Source: a virus. From it: DNA of 33,287 nt. The notes beneath the pieces were generated by a model. It did no database searches. It was not told the origin of the DNA and saw only the letters and a program-made list of their open reading frames with translations. The number at the start of each line of letters is the position of its first letter. The stretch's first letter is position 1. Position numbers and translations under genes: made by a program. Shown one piece after another: positions 13,966 to 22,593 of this stretch. The stretch lies in IMG/VR virus record IMGVR_UViG_3300034520_000150, positions 1 to 33,287 of that record; one strand, given 5' to 3'.

Positions 13966-14511
13966 ATGGCACAAGATAATTCGGCTTTGTCATTCATGGG
14001 TATGTACCTGTTTTTAGCGGATTACGTGGATTCTGCCACTGTGCCTACATCAGGTACTATACTAAGAGGTATTCTTGATTTTACTCCACCGAGTGAAGAT
14101 AAAGAAACGAAGAAGTACAGGACACTCGATGGTGATGGCTGGGAGACAGTAGTTCCGTTGGGTCAATCCCTCGGTGATATTACTGTAGAATTTTTGCGTA
14201 CAGGAACTGGGGATATTTTTGTAGGTACTGCAGGGCAGTCCACATATTCTATTTTGAAGGCTTGGAGTCGTCAGACTACTAAGGAAGGCGGTAAGGCTGC
14301 TCCTAAATGTCTTATTTTTGCTAAGCCGAGAGGTACTGGCTACGAAGGAACTTTATACTATGTAATCCTTAAGTCATTTTCAGACGGTAAAGCAGGGGAT
14401 AACGGGCAGGAGTTTACTGTAACGCTTACTCCGTTTGGACCGCCTGTTGACATTCAAGTGACTAAAGTTAGCGAAAACGAATTTACTTTTGCGCCAGTAT
14501 CAGGCAGTTAA
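13966..14511 (+). CDS. Major tail tube protein
   Basis: About 181 residues (MAQDNSALSFMGMYLFLADYVDS...). ATG at 13966 has AGGAGG 9 nt upstream, whereas the in-frame ATG at 13957 abuts that site. A beta-rich composition, with PPSEDKETKKYRTLDGDGWETVVPLGQSLGDITVEF, fits tail tube proteins, and the gene sits just before the chaperone pair and tape measure. Subunits would polymerise as rings around the tape measure to form the non-contractile tube. No sheath gene is present, so the phage is siphovirus-like. Confidence 0.8.
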   Translation: MAQDNSALSFMGMYLFLADYVDSATVPTSGTILRGILDFTPPSEDKETKKYRTLDGDGWETVVPLGQSLGDITVEFLRTGTGDIFVGTAGQSTYSILKAWSRQTTKEGGKAAPKCLIFAKPRGTGYEGTLYYVILKSFSDGKAGDNGQEFTVTLTPFGPPVDIQVTKVSENEFTFAPVSGS

Positions 14512-14546
14512 AGACTTTTATCGGTGTAAACACACTACTTGACACC

Positions 14547-14570
14547 GCCCGCTATATGTAGATGGCGGGC
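14547..14570 (+). terminator. Hairpin between tail tube and chaperone genes
   Basis: GCCCGC (14547-14552) pairs with GCGGGC (14565-14570), followed by TGTTATTTAA, a weak T-tract. It could attenuate transcription so that tube protein exceeds chaperone and tape measure. Confidence 0.45.
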
Positions 14571-14599
14571 TGTTATTTAATCTAAGGAGGTATCATTTT

Positions 14600-15085
14600 A
14601 TGGAAAACAAAGACGTTAAAGCCTTAGTAACTCAGGCTAAGGAATATATAAAGTCATTAAATCTAAAATGGACTTTTCGCTCTATCGAATACATCGTAAA
14701 CACTGAGGGCTACACGCTCAATCAAATCAGAGGAGCTATATTTGACGTTAATGGAACGCTACAACATGACATTGAACGGTCAGCTAAGATACTTTTATCG
14801 GCAGGTCTTGTAAATCCCGCAACTGTTTCACCTGATGACTATAGAGCAGTTAAGGAGAGAGCTGCTGAAATCTGCGAGGAGTGGCGCGAGAAGTTTGGCT
14901 ACGTAGGGGTTCTCCAGATTTTATTGGTAGACCTAATGGAGAAGAAGCATTTTTTTATCGGAACGTCGGATGCAGAACTTCTGAAACACCTGCACGAGGA
15001 AGGGACGCAGACCGACCTGATAAAGACGCTAATGGCGGTAACTTTGGACAGCAAAGCACATCAGACAGAGGCATTGACATCCTAA
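14600..15085 (+). CDS. Tail assembly chaperone, short form (gpG-like)
   Basis: A 161-residue protein between the tail tube and tape measure genes, the position of lambda G. It is mostly helical (DYRAVKERAAEICEEWREKFGYVGVLQILLVDLMEKKHFF). A T-TTT-TTT slippery heptamer lies in its zero frame at 14950. Ribosomes that slip there continue in the -1 frame to give the long form. The short form would be in excess and, with the long form, coat the tape measure during tail assembly. Confidence 0.8.
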   Translation: MENKDVKALVTQAKEYIKSLNLKWTFRSIEYIVNTEGYTLNQIRGAIFDVNGTLQHDIERSAKILLSAGLVNPATVSPDDYRAVKERAAEICEEWREKFGYVGVLQILLVDLMEKKHFFIGTSDAELLKHLHEEGTQTDLIKTLMAVTLDSKAHQTEALTS

Positions 15086-15417
15086 AAGAAATACAGAATG
15101 ACCTTGAAGTGAGCCGTGAAGAGCTTGATAAAGTGAGAGAAGTGGCTGGATTAGTTGGAGTTGATTACAATACAATTCTCAACAATGATTTAAGGTTCTA
15201 TCAGTCGTTAATACGAGGTTATATGCGGCGTAGAGAGTATGCTATTAACGATAGTTTACAAGTAGGTCACGTGATAGCAGAAAAGATTGCTATGGCGGTC
15301 TGGGGCGATAAAAACTTTTTGAAGCCTATTAAGCATATTGAAATAGTAGAGCCTACACCTCGTGAAAAGCGTGCTCGACGTATTGCACATTTAAAATCTT
15401 TACTGGAAGGAGAGTAG
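14600..15417 (+). CDS. Tail assembly chaperone, -1 frameshift fusion (gpGT-like)
   Basis: The zero frame (14600-14956) joins the -1 frame (14956-15417) at slippery T-TTT-TTT. The junction peptide is EKKHFF then YRNVGCRTSETPARG. The -1 frame stays open to 15417 and adds about 153 residues, including a structured helical part (DILKEIQNDLEVSREELDKVREVAGLVGVDYNTILNN). It has no convincing start of its own: a GTG at 14881 lies inside the other frame without a ribosome site. The stop is only 5 bp before the tape measure gene. This is the well-known G/GT arrangement of siphoviruses. Confidence 0.8.
14950..14956 (+). promoter_or_regulatory. Programmed -1 frameshift site T-TTT-TTT
   Basis: A canonical X-XXY-YYZ heptamer in phase with the chaperone frame (codons CAT TTT TTT ATC). 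It overlaps a TTTTATCGG copy at 14953. No downstream pseudoknot was worked out. Confidence 0.75.
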
Positions 15418-15422
15418 ATAAA

Positions 15423-17678
15423 ATGGCTTTAATAACAGATACACGTGGAGACCAAGCGTTTGAGCAGTCTATGAAAAACGCCATTGCTCTCCTCGGCGGA
15501 CTTGAAAAGCAGGCAAGAACATCAGACAAAGCCGTCCAAGAGTTTGGTAAGACTATGGACGCTCTAAGTAAACAACTTAATAAATTCCAGAAAGATGGTG
15601 GTAAATTCACAGTTCCGAGTGTTGCTGGAAAGTCTTCAAGCAGGCAGAACGCTGACGCTCTTAAAGCGTCGGCAACACTTGATAAACTGGCAAAGCAAGG
15701 TACGGCACTGATTGGTGCGGCAGACAAAGGGCTTATTGGGCTTACAAGCACTCTTGGTGCAGCAGTGCCGGTAGTAGGTCTTGTAACTGCAAGTCTTGTT
15801 GCTATGGAGCGTGCAGGTAGAGCTGCAAACAAGCGTAATGTAGAACTTGCAAGCTCCTTCAGAACGCTTGGTATAGAACAAGACGCTGTTTTATCCGCTT
15901 CTGTTGACAGTGCAAACCGTGCGAATGAAGTATCTGTACGATGGAAAAAAGTCGGCCAAGACTTCCAGCAGGCATTTGAGCCAGTATTTGAGTTCCTTGT
16001 GAGTGCCTCTGAATGGTTAGTGGAGTTTCTGGGCTATTTATTGCCTTTGGGTAACGAAGTAAATAGCAGTTATATGGGCGGGTCGTCAAAGAATTCAAGT
16101 TATAATGACCTGTTAAAGTATTTAATTGGTTTAGAGGAGTCTAATGTTTCAACTAAGGGTGATGCAGCTGCTACAATAGCTGAAATTGTAGCAGGTGCTC
16201 GTCAACTCGGCTTTGACTTACAGTCAGCAACTAATCTTGCAGTAGGTACTTACGACGTTGCGATTAAAAAAGCTAAGGAGTTAGGGTTGACCGCCAATCA
16301 AGTGGCGAAAGACCTATCAGCGTCTTGGTTAAAAGCGTCAGAAGCTGCCGTCAAGTACGGAGTAGTTTTATCCGACAACGTCCTTGCAGGTTGGATGTCA
16401 GAACGTGGCTACGACCCAATGGTTGAAGTATCCGACGCTATGGAGGCAGCTTATCGCTATCAACTTATGCTTGAACAGCTCAACACAACAATGACACAGC
16501 AAGAAATGTCCGAGTACATCAGGCACTGGGAAGAACTTGGAGCACAGATAAACGAGGCTAAACAGACGTTATTTGAGTTTGACGAAGTTATCAACCTCAC
16601 TGCAAAAGATACGACTGTGCCTACTATTCTTGGCACTGATGGAACTTTAAGTGTAGAGCCGAGACTTGATAAACCCGCTCTCGATGAACTTTATGAGTAT
16701 ATTAAAGATAATCCTGCGTTAATGAATCTACTTCTCCTACTGCCTAGGGAAGATTTAGCATTATTCCTTGAAATAGTTAAGAACAATCCCGGACGTTTAG
16801 ACATATTGCTTGACTCTGTACCTACTGACAGTGTGCAGGCATTTAGGGATTGGATACACAAAACTGCTGCTTTGCAAAACATTAAGGTTGGGCATATTGA
16901 TACGACTTTATTAGATAACTTCCGCAGACAAGTACAGCAGATGGTTATACAGCTAAAGGTACAGCCTGTATTTACATCTTGGCAGGAAAAAGGCTCACAA
17001 GGGTACATGACTGCGGGTCAAAGTGCTATGAACCTGATAGAGGACGAACGAACTAAGTATTTAGGTACTAAGGTCAGTAGTACATCTACAACAACCCAGA
17101 CCCAGACACAGACACAGACGACAACTCAGGCTACGACTAAAACAAGTGCTGCTACGAATAGTAGGTCACAGCCACCTACGCTACAAGAAGCAGTTAAAGA
17201 AGCCTTCTATCACTTTGGTGGTAAACCTAATATCTTGGGTTTCGGTACAGGAGGTCAATATTCACAAGACAGAATAATGGCGGTTATAAACCGTACAGGA
17301 CTTCGTCAATGGAACTCTATGAGTTGGGCTGACCGTGAAAAAGAGCTTAAAAACAGTAGCTGGCTTACGACTATAACAGGAGGGTATTTTGGTTTTGCGT
17401 CTGGTGGTATAGGCACAAAAGAAATGGACGCCCGTCTTTTTGAAGGTAACAAAGCAGAGGCAGTTATACCACTTGAAACGCCAGAGGGTATCGGCTACCT
17501 CGCCAATGCAATGCAAGAGGCAGCAAGCAGAGGCACTTTATCGGGAGGTAACGAAATACACGTGCACCTTTCACAACAGGGCTTTTTTGACACTAACGAC
17601 ACGTACCTTATCAACAAGTATGCCGACAAGATTGGTAATGCAATCTTGCTAAGACTTAATCAGCGAGGAGGTGCTTAA
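15423..17678 (+). CDS. Tape measure protein
   Basis: A 751-residue protein right after the chaperone pair. It starts with helical sequence (FEQSMKNAIALLGGLEKQARTSDKAVQEFGKTMDALSK) and has a hydrophobic stretch at about residues 100-125 (GLTSTLGAAVPVVGLVTASLVAME). A low-complexity TQTQTQTQTT tract (about 557-575) precedes a C-terminal domain rich in glycine and aromatic residues (FGTGGQYSQDRIMAVINRTG). Tape measures set tail length. At the usual 0.15 nm per residue this predicts a tail of about 110 nm. No peptidase motif was recognised. It is preceded by GGAAGGAGAG. Confidence 0.9.
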   Translation: MALITDTRGDQAFEQSMKNAIALLGGLEKQARTSDKAVQEFGKTMDALSKQLNKFQKDGGKFTVPSVAGKSSSRQNADALKASATLDKLAKQGTALIGAADKGLIGLTSTLGAAVPVVGLVTASLVAMERAGRAANKRNVELASSFRTLGIEQDAVLSASVDSANRANEVSVRWKKVGQDFQQAFEPVFEFLVSASEWLVEFLGYLLPLGNEVNSSYMGGSSKNSSYNDLLKYLIGLEESNVSTKGDAAATIAEIVAGARQLGFDLQSATNLAVGTYDVAIKKAKELGLTANQVAKDLSASWLKASEAAVKYGVVLSDNVLAGWMSERGYDPMVEVSDAMEAAYRYQLMLEQLNTTMTQQEMSEYIRHWEELGAQINEAKQTLFEFDEVINLTAKDTTVPTILGTDGTLSVEPRLDKPALDELYEYIKDNPALMNLLLLLPREDLALFLEIVKNNPGRLDILLDSVPTDSVQAFRDWIHKTAALQNIKVGHIDTTLLDNFRRQVQQMVIQLKVQPVFTSWQEKGSQGYMTAGQSAMNLIEDERTKYLGTKVSSTSTTTQTQTQTQTTTQATTKTSAATNSRSQPPTLQEAVKEAFYHFGGKPNILGFGTGGQYSQDRIMAVINRTGLRQWNSMSWADREKELKNSSWLTTITGGYFGFASGGIGTKEMDARLFEGNKAEAVIPLETPEGIGYLANAMQEAASRGTLSGGNEIHVHLSQQGFFDTNDTYLINKYADKIGNAILLRLNQRGGA

Positions 17679-17680
17679 CG

Positions 17681-18121
17681 ATGGCAGAGAGCAGTTCAGT
17701 CTTAAAATACACTATACGACACGAAAAAGAACCTGCTGGGTCTGAGGTAGAGTTGCCCGTATACCCTACCTCTGTCTCCCCATCCAATAATTATATAAGC
17801 CATGCGTGGAACACAATGCGTGGGCAGTTTCGTGAGCGTCTTATAAATCGTAAGCTGAAACTTGTTTGGGTTTTTGACGTTATGCCTGAGGATAAAGCAG
17901 TGCAACTTTTAGAAACGATGATAAACGCCAAGATTGACACCTACAAGACACGTAACTTTTACCTCAACTGCTACGTTCCGGGGCGTGGGTGGATTAAAGG
18001 TCTGTTTTATCTGGGTACGCCAGACAGTATTTCCTCCGTAGGCGGGTTTAGTGGTAAAGGTAAAGTAGGATTTAGCAAGGCAGAAATACACTGGATTGAG
18101 GTAGACGGTAATCCATATTAG
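17681..18121 (+). CDS. Distal tail protein (small, putative)
   Basis: A 146-residue protein immediately after the tape measure gene. It has aromatic-rich beta strands (YTIRHEKE...LKLVWVFDVMPEDKAVQLLETMINAKIDTYKTRNFYLNCY) and a typical GGAGGTG ribosome site. It resembles a family of short tail proteins seen in clostridial prophages in place of a classical Dit (DUF6711-like, from memory). It would form a ring at the tube end. Function is inferred from position. Confidence 0.6.
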   Translation: MAESSSVLKYTIRHEKEPAGSEVELPVYPTSVSPSNNYISHAWNTMRGQFRERLINRKLKLVWVFDVMPEDKAVQLLETMINAKIDTYKTRNFYLNCYVPGRGWIKGLFYLGTPDSISSVGGFSGKGKVGFSKAEIHWIEVDGNPY

Positions 18122-18155
18122 GCCTGTCTAAGATTGTTATAAGGTGGTGAAAAGT

Positions 18156-19487
18156 ATGGACGTACTATACAACAACGAACAGTTGAGAGCTACGATAAAG
18201 TTCCCAAGTGGGGATTACGTAGCTCTATCGGATAAACCAAGCACAGACATAAACAGACTGTTGCTGAGTGCTGAGTTTTCCTTACGTGACGGAAACACAG
18301 CCGTCAACCCAGTCGGTACGATGATGAGTAACTCGGCGTCGCTCGTAATTTACGACGCAGACGATAATTTATCGCCCGGAAATCAGCTATCCCCTTATTA
18401 TGGTGAAATGGTAAACGGCGTAAAGGTTTTATTAGAAATAAAAGGCTCATCAGGCGACTGGGAGCCTTACGGTACATGGTACACAACAGGATGGTCTGGT
18501 GCTTACTACGACGGAGGAGCTGACGCCGTACGCATATCGCTTGAGGACAGATTAAATACGCTTGGACAGCTCCCGCTTCCTAAGGTGGCGGCTTATAAGA
18601 ACATTGCTGTGGACGCATTGATAGTAAATGTGCTTACGGCTGCGGGTATAGACGAAGAAGAAATCTATATAGACCCCGCACTCAATCAAGTCGTGTCCTA
18701 CGGCATATCCAAAGGCGATAAGCTACGTGACTTCATCAATTCAATCTGCCAGATGGTATTCGCTCGTGTTTGCGTAGACCGTAATGACATAATCTGCTTT
18801 TACCCAGCACTCAGCACACTACCTACGGGCAACACTTGGACTTTAACACCTGATGAACTTGGAAGTCTATACAACAAGAACGAGTCAGCAATAAACTATG
18901 GTTCTGTGAAGCTGAGCTATTACGAACCAGACAGCGTAGTCAAAGATATTTTATTTGAGAAGGTCTTCAACTTACAAGCAGGTACAAACTCGATAACAGA
19001 TATTACACCAAGTGGAAAAGTTATCAGCATTGAACAAGTAGACGTCACAGCAAAAGATACCACAGTACAAGGATTACAGGTAAATGCTTTCCAAGACTAT
19101 ATTTCACTAAGTATTACCGTATCCGACGCATCAGATGAAGTTTCCGTGACAGGTATAGGGTACACCCTTGGAAATAAGTTGTCGTACGCTACGGCGACTA
19201 TAACCAACGCTGCTATATCAGGAGCAGGCGTCTTGCCTTTTGATACTTACCAAATACTTACGCCGTCACAAGCACAAGCACTGGCTCAACAGGTAGCATC
19301 CTTCGTCCAAGTCGTAAGCAGGTCTTTTGGAGTGTCAGGAACGCCTCTGACGCCATTTATCTATCCCGGCGATGAAATTGTCATTGAGGATACGAATACG
19401 CATTACGATGGTACGTACAAGGTCACACAGGCTACTATAAGATTTGCTGAGGGATATGGCGTAGATGTATCTTTTATCCGCATTTAA
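18156..19487 (+). CDS. Tail hub / baseplate protein
   Basis: About 443 residues. ATG at 18156 lies 8 nt from AAGGTGG (18141-18147), better than the in-frame GTG codons within that site. The sequence contains an N-terminal beta region (NNEQLRATIKFPSGDYVALSDKP) and a domain like gp27/D hub folds (ALIVNVLTAAGIDEEEIYIDPALNQVVSYGISKGDKLRDFINSICQMVFARVCVDRND), where the KGDKLRDFINSICQ segment recalls phage hub proteins. The end is beta-rich (YPGDEIVIEDTNTHYDGTYKV). It would sit at the tail tip and organise the fibres. Confidence 0.7.
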   Translation: MDVLYNNEQLRATIKFPSGDYVALSDKPSTDINRLLLSAEFSLRDGNTAVNPVGTMMSNSASLVIYDADDNLSPGNQLSPYYGEMVNGVKVLLEIKGSSGDWEPYGTWYTTGWSGAYYDGGADAVRISLEDRLNTLGQLPLPKVAAYKNIAVDALIVNVLTAAGIDEEEIYIDPALNQVVSYGISKGDKLRDFINSICQMVFARVCVDRNDIICFYPALSTLPTGNTWTLTPDELGSLYNKNESAINYGSVKLSYYEPDSVVKDILFEKVFNLQAGTNSITDITPSGKVISIEQVDVTAKDTTVQGLQVNAFQDYISLSITVSDASDEVSVTGIGYTLGNKLSYATATITNAAISGAGVLPFDTYQILTPSQAQALAQQVASFVQVVSRSFGVSGTPLTPFIYPGDEIVIEDTNTHYDGTYKVTQATIRFAEGYGVDVSFIRI

Positions 19488-19500
19488 GGAGGTGTAGAGA

Positions 19501-20187
19501 GTGGCTGACGACAAATTAAATTTTTACCCTACGAACACACTGCGTGCCTTGAAATCTTGGGACATTTTTAGCGGTGCAAGTGTCGTAGGTGACACTATAG
19601 TCGTAAGCTCAGGCGGTTACGCAGGCTACGACCTAAGCAATGACATAGGCAGAGGTCTTTCAGTGTCACTTTATAGAGCATTAAAAATATCTATATCATT
19701 GGTAGGCCTTGCTCAGAGTAGTGATAGCGATAACAGGCTTGAGGTAGTTTTACAGGGGGTTTTAGAGGAGACAGTCCATGAGCAGACGGCGAACTACTAC
19801 AAGAGCGTAAACCTTGCACCACAGAGCGGTAAAGTGTCTGGTTCAACATATACGGCGACCATAGTACTGCCGTTTCCTAACAGAAACTTTACTTCCCTAC
19901 GGCTGCTTGTACTTAACCACACAGGTGAACCTATAACAGTTACGACCGTCGAACTTTACCGTTCCCAAGACATTGCGTCTGCTCAGGTAGGTAACAGTAT
20001 AGGCTTCGGCGTCACTTTAAGTGGTTTTATCAGCTACCTTGACGGTTTTCAAATTTTCTACGACGGCAGACAAGACCCTGACAGTGCGTGGTTTATGACC
20101 GACAATGAAGGTAATTTCGTAGGCGTAAACTGGAATAACGAACGAATAATCACCTACGAACACAAAGATGAGGCACTTGTCATCTAA
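19501..20187 (+). CDS. Baseplate or tail-tip protein, 228 residues
   Basis: A GTG start at 19501 follows AAGGAGGTG. The protein is beta-rich with carbohydrate-binding-module-like texture (GLSVSLYRALKISISLVG...SLRLLVLNHTGEPITVTTVELYRS). The C-terminal part contains FYDGRQDPDSAWFMTDNEGNFVGVNW. I do not recognise a named family. Position between the hub and the fibre genes suggests a tail-tip component that may touch the cell surface. Confidence 0.55.
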   Translation: MADDKLNFYPTNTLRALKSWDIFSGASVVGDTIVVSSGGYAGYDLSNDIGRGLSVSLYRALKISISLVGLAQSSDSDNRLEVVLQGVLEETVHEQTANYYKSVNLAPQSGKVSGSTYTATIVLPFPNRNFTSLRLLVLNHTGEPITVTTVELYRSQDIASAQVGNSIGFGVTLSGFISYLDGFQIFYDGRQDPDSAWFMTDNEGNFVGVNWNNERIITYEHKDEALVI

Positions 20188-20221
20188 CCCATACCTCTGA
20201 AACACGTCAGAACGGCTCATA

Positions 20222-20277
20222 AGGCGTTTAAGTATGTCGAGGAGTATAAATCACTTAGAAACATATTTCAAACGCCT
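20222..20277 (+). repeat. Inverted repeat in the 118-bp gap before a small tail gene
   Basis: AGGCGTTT (20222-20229) is complementary to AAACGCCT (20270-20277), with inner complementary AAGT and ACTT. It may form a structured leader or weak attenuator. There is no T-run. Confidence 0.35.
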
Positions 20278-20305
20278 CTGAGAGCGATACAGGAGGTTTT
20301 AGACT

Positions 20306-20512
20306 ATGAAAAAAGACATAAACGACTGGACTTTAGCAGAATGTTTTTTATTCGGGGCTTTGGTTGCGTCAGGAAGATACTTTTGGGCGGGAGAAGGGCA
20401 TACAGGTAAGCAGTTTCAATTTTATCAATCACTGGACGGCTCAACTGCGTCTGTAGTAACAGACGTAAAAGACGTTAGGCCTGTTCAAGATAATGATATG
20501 TCACAAGATTAA
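20306..20512 (+). CDS. Small tail-region protein, 68 residues
   Basis: ATG at 20306 follows AGGAGG. Its N-terminal pattern NDWTLAECFLFGALVASGRYFW resembles the start of the next protein (SDRQWFAFICGFRAGL), suggesting a shared small structural module. The C-terminus is acidic (DVKDVRPVQDNDMSQD). No domain family is known to me. Good start signals and tight packing argue that it is real. Confidence 0.55.
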   Translation: MKKDINDWTLAECFLFGALVASGRYFWAGEGHTGKQFQFYQSLDGSTASVVTDVKDVRPVQDNDMSQD

Positions 20513-20536
20513 GATTTAGAGAAAGGGGAGTTAAAG

Positions 20537-21745
20537 ATGGCTACATTCAATATCAACTGGAGCGACCGTCAATGGTTTGCCTTTATCTGCGGTTTCCGTG
20601 CAGGGCTTACAGTAGCTGACCTTAACGCCCCTTTTTACCGTATAGATACGATGTTACAGCCTGTAGGTATAGGAGGACCAAACGAAAGAGCTATCGTCGT
20701 AGGCAACACAGAGTACGATGGCGACGGCGAATACCTAATACCTGTCTACACTTACGGCATGACATTTACGAAGCCGATGACAGACTTTTCAGGGTTCACC
20801 GTACGTATAGACATATCCGACCATCGCTTAGGTTTTATCGGAATTGAGGCAGGCAGTTACGACCCAGCTATGAACCTTACGTATCAGATACTATCAGGCA
20901 ATCACCTGCTTGTACAAGGTTTACGACCTGCGTCTTATGTGGAGCGTGATACAGGCGACCCAGTCCCCTACGACCTGCAAGACCTAAAAGACTATGGACC
21001 TTTACTCTACTCTACGGCAAGTACAAAGCCGTCAGGTAGTAGCGAGGAAATGGAAATCCTGTTTTATCTGCGTCTGTCAGTTACAGGTGGGGTTTACAGT
21101 GACAGTCCTATAAATCTGCCTCTGATATACTCCTCAGGTACAATAGACAGTCCAAACGTCGAAGACGAAACGACTACGCTACTGACCTTCTTAAAAGGCT
21201 CTGACGTTCCGGGCGTAGGTATAAATCCGAACCACTACTATATGTACTTTGTGACTCCTATACTCGCCGTAGGCGGTAAGATTTTATCTGAAATCCCGCC
21301 AATATCAGCACCTCTTGGACCATCGTCGCCTGTAACTATAACGCCATCACCGAGTTGTATATACGCTGCGACAGTCTACACACCAAAGGATTGGCCTGCT
21401 GTGATGGGTCTGTACGTAAATCCCAATCCTGATGATTTAGAGGGCGGGGATATAGAGTATGTTGAGGCTACGTTTTTAGTTAAAGGCAAGCCAGAGTACG
21501 CAATCACCAGATGGCAGATTGAGGCTGGACGTGGCTGGGAACTTCAAGAAACTTTTACGACGACAGCAAACGAAAATGGCGAATTTTTGGTGTATGTTAA
21601 CTCCAAGCGTACGTCAAGCGACGTTTTATCGGGGATGTTCGCTTACATTATAGCAACCTTTCAATTTGAGGATAAACTCTACGTACCTGTAATACCTACT
21701 TTCGGGGCTATCCACTACACTGACGGAGGTGTCGATAATGGCTAA
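20537..21745 (+). CDS. Tail/baseplate structural protein, 402 residues
   Basis: Starts at 20537 after AAAGGGGAG. The protein is beta-rich throughout, with multiple NxN/DxD-type turns (DGDGEYLIPVYTYGMTFTKPMTDFSGF) and a probable immunoglobulin-like C-terminal part (WELQETFTTTANENGEFLVYVNSKRTSSDV). Three TTTTATCNG copies lie inside (20833, 21062, 21282) and a fourth at 21624. Not a recognised family. By place and texture it is a tail-tip or fibre-attachment protein. It overlaps the next gene slightly. Confidence 0.6.
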   Translation: MATFNINWSDRQWFAFICGFRAGLTVADLNAPFYRIDTMLQPVGIGGPNERAIVVGNTEYDGDGEYLIPVYTYGMTFTKPMTDFSGFTVRIDISDHRLGFIGIEAGSYDPAMNLTYQILSGNHLLVQGLRPASYVERDTGDPVPYDLQDLKDYGPLLYSTASTKPSGSSEEMEILFYLRLSVTGGVYSDSPINLPLIYSSGTIDSPNVEDETTTLLTFLKGSDVPGVGINPNHYYMYFVTPILAVGGKILSEIPPISAPLGPSSPVTITPSPSCIYAATVYTPKDWPAVMGLYVNPNPDDLEGGDIEYVEATFLVKGKPEYAITRWQIEAGRGWELQETFTTTANENGEFLVYVNSKRTSSDVLSGMFAYIIATFQFEDKLYVPVIPTFGAIHYTDGGVDNG

Positions 21746-22577
21746 GGAATACAAAGTTATAGAACTTTACGCAGGTTCATTCTTTTATCCGATGCCTGCG
21801 GGTGGAGCCTCTGGCGGTGGAAGTGGTGGCGGTGCTGGTGGAGCAGGTGCAGGAGGCTTCGGAGGTGGAGGCAGTAGTGGAAGCTATACAGGAGGTTTTA
21901 TTAGTGGTTCAGGAACGATTATAAGCGATTTTGAAGGTATTATTTACATTCGCTACGGTGACTGTGAACCTTATCCTGTTTACGTTAAACCCGGCAGAAA
22001 TCAGATTTTCTTTTTCATCCCTATTATTCTGCCTGTGCCTGCACAAGGAGACTTCGCAATAACGATTGAAGCTAAAGGAACAATCCTTATCCCAGCAGGA
22101 TTTAAAATCGTTCGCAAGGCAGGAAACACAATGATACCAGTACCTAACTTTAAAATCGTTGACAAGTTCGGAGTTCGTGATTTCATAGCTCTTGATATTG
22201 AGCATATTGAGCCACCTGTCGACTTAGATGACATCAGTGACGAGTTTGACCTGCAAGACTTTGCAGATATTGAAATCATTAACGCCACAATAAAGGCGTT
22301 TAGTGTAGTTGACGTAGCCGATATGGACGACTTCGCAGACCTTCAGCACTTAATTCCTGTAGAGCCTGTAAATGTTGACGGACTAATAGACAATGTAGTT
22401 TTATCCGACGAACAGAAAAGCACACTTATACCTGTAAACATCAGAGGTACAGCACATCTTGATAGTGTTGATATAGACGATTTAGTGGGCATAGAACAGA
22501 CAAAGGTAACTGTAAAGGCTGAAAATCAGATTGAAGCCTTTAATGTAGAAGATACATTGAAAATTGAAAAAGAATAG
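21738..22577 (+). CDS. Tail protein with glycine-rich hinge and repeated acidic segments
   Basis: About 279 residues. ATG at 21738 is 8 nt after GGAGG, while the in-frame GTG at 21729 overlaps that site. A short N-terminal segment is followed by a flexible glycine tract (residues about 24-55, almost only G, S and A). A beta-domain follows (FEGIIYIRYGDCEPYPVYVKPGRNQIFFFIPIILP). The C-terminal 120 residues are built of loosely repeated acidic units (DDISDEFDLQDFADIEI, VDVADMDDFADLQ, VDIDDLVGIEQ). The hinge may let a receptor-contacting part swing. The repeat function is unknown. Confidence 0.6.
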   Translation: MAKEYKVIELYAGSFFYPMPAGGASGGGSGGGAGGAGAGGFGGGGSSGSYTGGFISGSGTIISDFEGIIYIRYGDCEPYPVYVKPGRNQIFFFIPIILPVPAQGDFAITIEAKGTILIPAGFKIVRKAGNTMIPVPNFKIVDKFGVRDFIALDIEHIEPPVDLDDISDEFDLQDFADIEIINATIKAFSVVDVADMDDFADLQHLIPVEPVNVDGLIDNVVLSDEQKSTLIPVNIRGTAHLDSVDIDDLVGIEQTKVTVKAENQIEAFNVEDTLKIEKE

Positions 22578-22593
22578 AAGGGGGTAACCAACT

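Noticed and set aside
311-20484. AGGCCTG as a second dispersed motif (312, 1092, 4277, 8249, 18121, 20477)
   Set aside because: Six copies with loosely similar contexts is only modestly above chance, and the core AGGCCT is not enriched. GGCC overall is below expectation.
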